Assembly (NCBI GenBank): GCA_934120735.1
Contig: CAKOVA010000053.1
Location: 1-14,851 of the forward strand
Direction of reading: 5' to 3'
Origin: an uncultured Prevotella sp.
GTDB taxonomy: Bacteria; Bacteroidota; Bacteroidia; Bacteroidales; Bacteroidaceae
DNA length: 14,851 nt
A program made the position numbers and the translations under genes. Below the pieces are notes generated by a model. The model searched no databases and was not told the origin of the DNA. It worked only from the letters and a program-made list of their open reading frames with translations. Shown here piece after piece: positions 14,509 to 14,851 of the stretch. The stretch's first letter is position 1, and every line of letters begins with the position of its first letter.

Positions 14509-14851
14509 TTATGCCTCCTTTTTGTTTGCATATTTCTGCTTTCTCTTCAATGCATACTCTGCAGCATACTTGTCGAGCTTAACAGTCATATAACGAATTA
14601 CTTTCTCGTCGCGACGGAAGCCGGTTTCGAGCGTTTGTACCAATGTGGGCTCACCCTTGAACTCAAACAGGCAATAGAAGCCCGAGTTTTTCTTCTGAAT
14701 TTGGTAAGCCAATTTCTTCATACCCCAGGCCTCTTCATTCAGAATCTCAGCACCATTGTCGGTGAGCAACTTCTTGAACTTAGCGACCGTTTCCTTCATC
14801 TGTTCATCAGACAAAACGGGAGTCAAAATGAAAACGGTTTCGTATTGATTC
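14509..14851 (-). CDS. rpsF: Small-subunit ribosomal protein bS6, start codon cut by window edge
   Basis: bS6 pairs with bS18 on the 30S platform. The reading frame stays open to the window edge: beyond the TTG at 14826 it reads N-Q-Y-E-T-V-F-I-L, the usual bS6 N-terminus, so the TTG codes for Leu10 and is not the start. Position 14851 is G on the minus strand, fitting the last base of an ATG at 14853-14851; the full protein would be 114 residues. Family motifs include [36 protein letters not shown] and [18 protein letters not shown]. The lysine-rich C-terminus ([12 protein letters not shown]) doubles as the rpsR ribosome-binding region. It is the first visible gene of the operon; promoter and any S6:S18 autoregulatory leader lie outside the window. 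Confidence 0.97.
   Translation of the reverse strand, partial: NQYETVFILTPVLSDEQMKETVAKFKKLLTDNGAEILNEEAWGMKKLAYQIQKKNSGFYCLFEFKGEPTLVQTLETGFRRDEKVIRYMTVKLDKYAAEYALKRKQKYANKKEA
14514..14520 (-). promoter_or_regulatory. Canonical Shine-Dalgarno sequence of rpsR within the rpsF 3' end
   Basis: The minus strand reads AAGGAGG, a 7-nt spacer, then ATG at 14506. The site overlaps the last Lys-Glu-Ala codons of rpsF and its spacer contains the rpsF stop TAA. It decides the rpsR start and should couple bS18 synthesis to bS6 translation. Confidence 0.88.

Noticed and set aside
14509..14826. rpsF starting at the TTG at 14826
   Set aside because: The upstream codons encode the conserved bS6 N-terminus N-Q-Y-E-T-V-F-I, so the frame continues to the window edge.

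Overview
The window reads as a Bacteroidota chromosome segment, most likely order Bacteroidales and perhaps Prevotellaceae. The pointers are a SusC/SusD pair, a FecR-type anti-sigma factor with its ECF sigma factor, a Bacteroidota-type promoter (TTG, about 20 nt, TAnnTTTG), PUL genes with no Shine-Dalgarno sequence, and an rpsF-rpsR-rplI operon with Bacteroidota-like protein sequences. The genus is a guess from sequence feel; no database was searched.

Layout. Positions 1-525 have no gene. They hold a terminator-like hairpin (3-40), a 19-bp imperfect direct repeat (59-77 and 126-144), a large near-perfect inverted repeat (217-315), and the leader of the next operon. Positions 526-12649 form one tight co-directional run of seven genes with gaps of 7-49 nt: FecR-like anti-sigma factor, SusC-like TonB-dependent transducer with an STN domain, SusD-like lipoprotein, two exported endonuclease/exonuclease/phosphatase-fold (EEP) hydrolases, and two exported GH89 alpha-N-acetylglucosaminidase-family proteins. 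A good housekeeping promoter (12711-12742) then drives an ECF sigma factor (12802-13362). A convergent ribosomal-protein operon (rpsF-rpsR-rplI, minus strand) enters from the right and ends at a strong intrinsic terminator (13473-13514).

How the genes probably work together. This is a small polysaccharide/glycoconjugate utilisation locus (PUL) under trans-envelope control. SusCD captures and imports a glycan. The SusC N-terminal STN domain signals to the FecR-like protein in the inner membrane, which releases the ECF sigma factor, which then transcribes the operon. The sigma gene sits at the far end of the locus, not next to its anti-sigma partner. The enzymes suggest a substrate carrying terminal alpha-linked GlcNAc (GH89) and possibly a phosphoester (EEP). 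Both enzyme types are present as tandem, clearly diverged pairs. No sulfatase, surface glycan-binding protein or other glycosidase is present, so this is a minimal locus, and the real substrate is not determined by the sequence.

The most noteworthy points are the paired EEP plus GH89 set, the active-site-region divergence in each GH89 copy, the split sigma/anti-sigma arrangement, the 99-bp palindromic element upstream, and the contrast between strong Shine-Dalgarno sequences on rpsR and rplI and none on the other genes.
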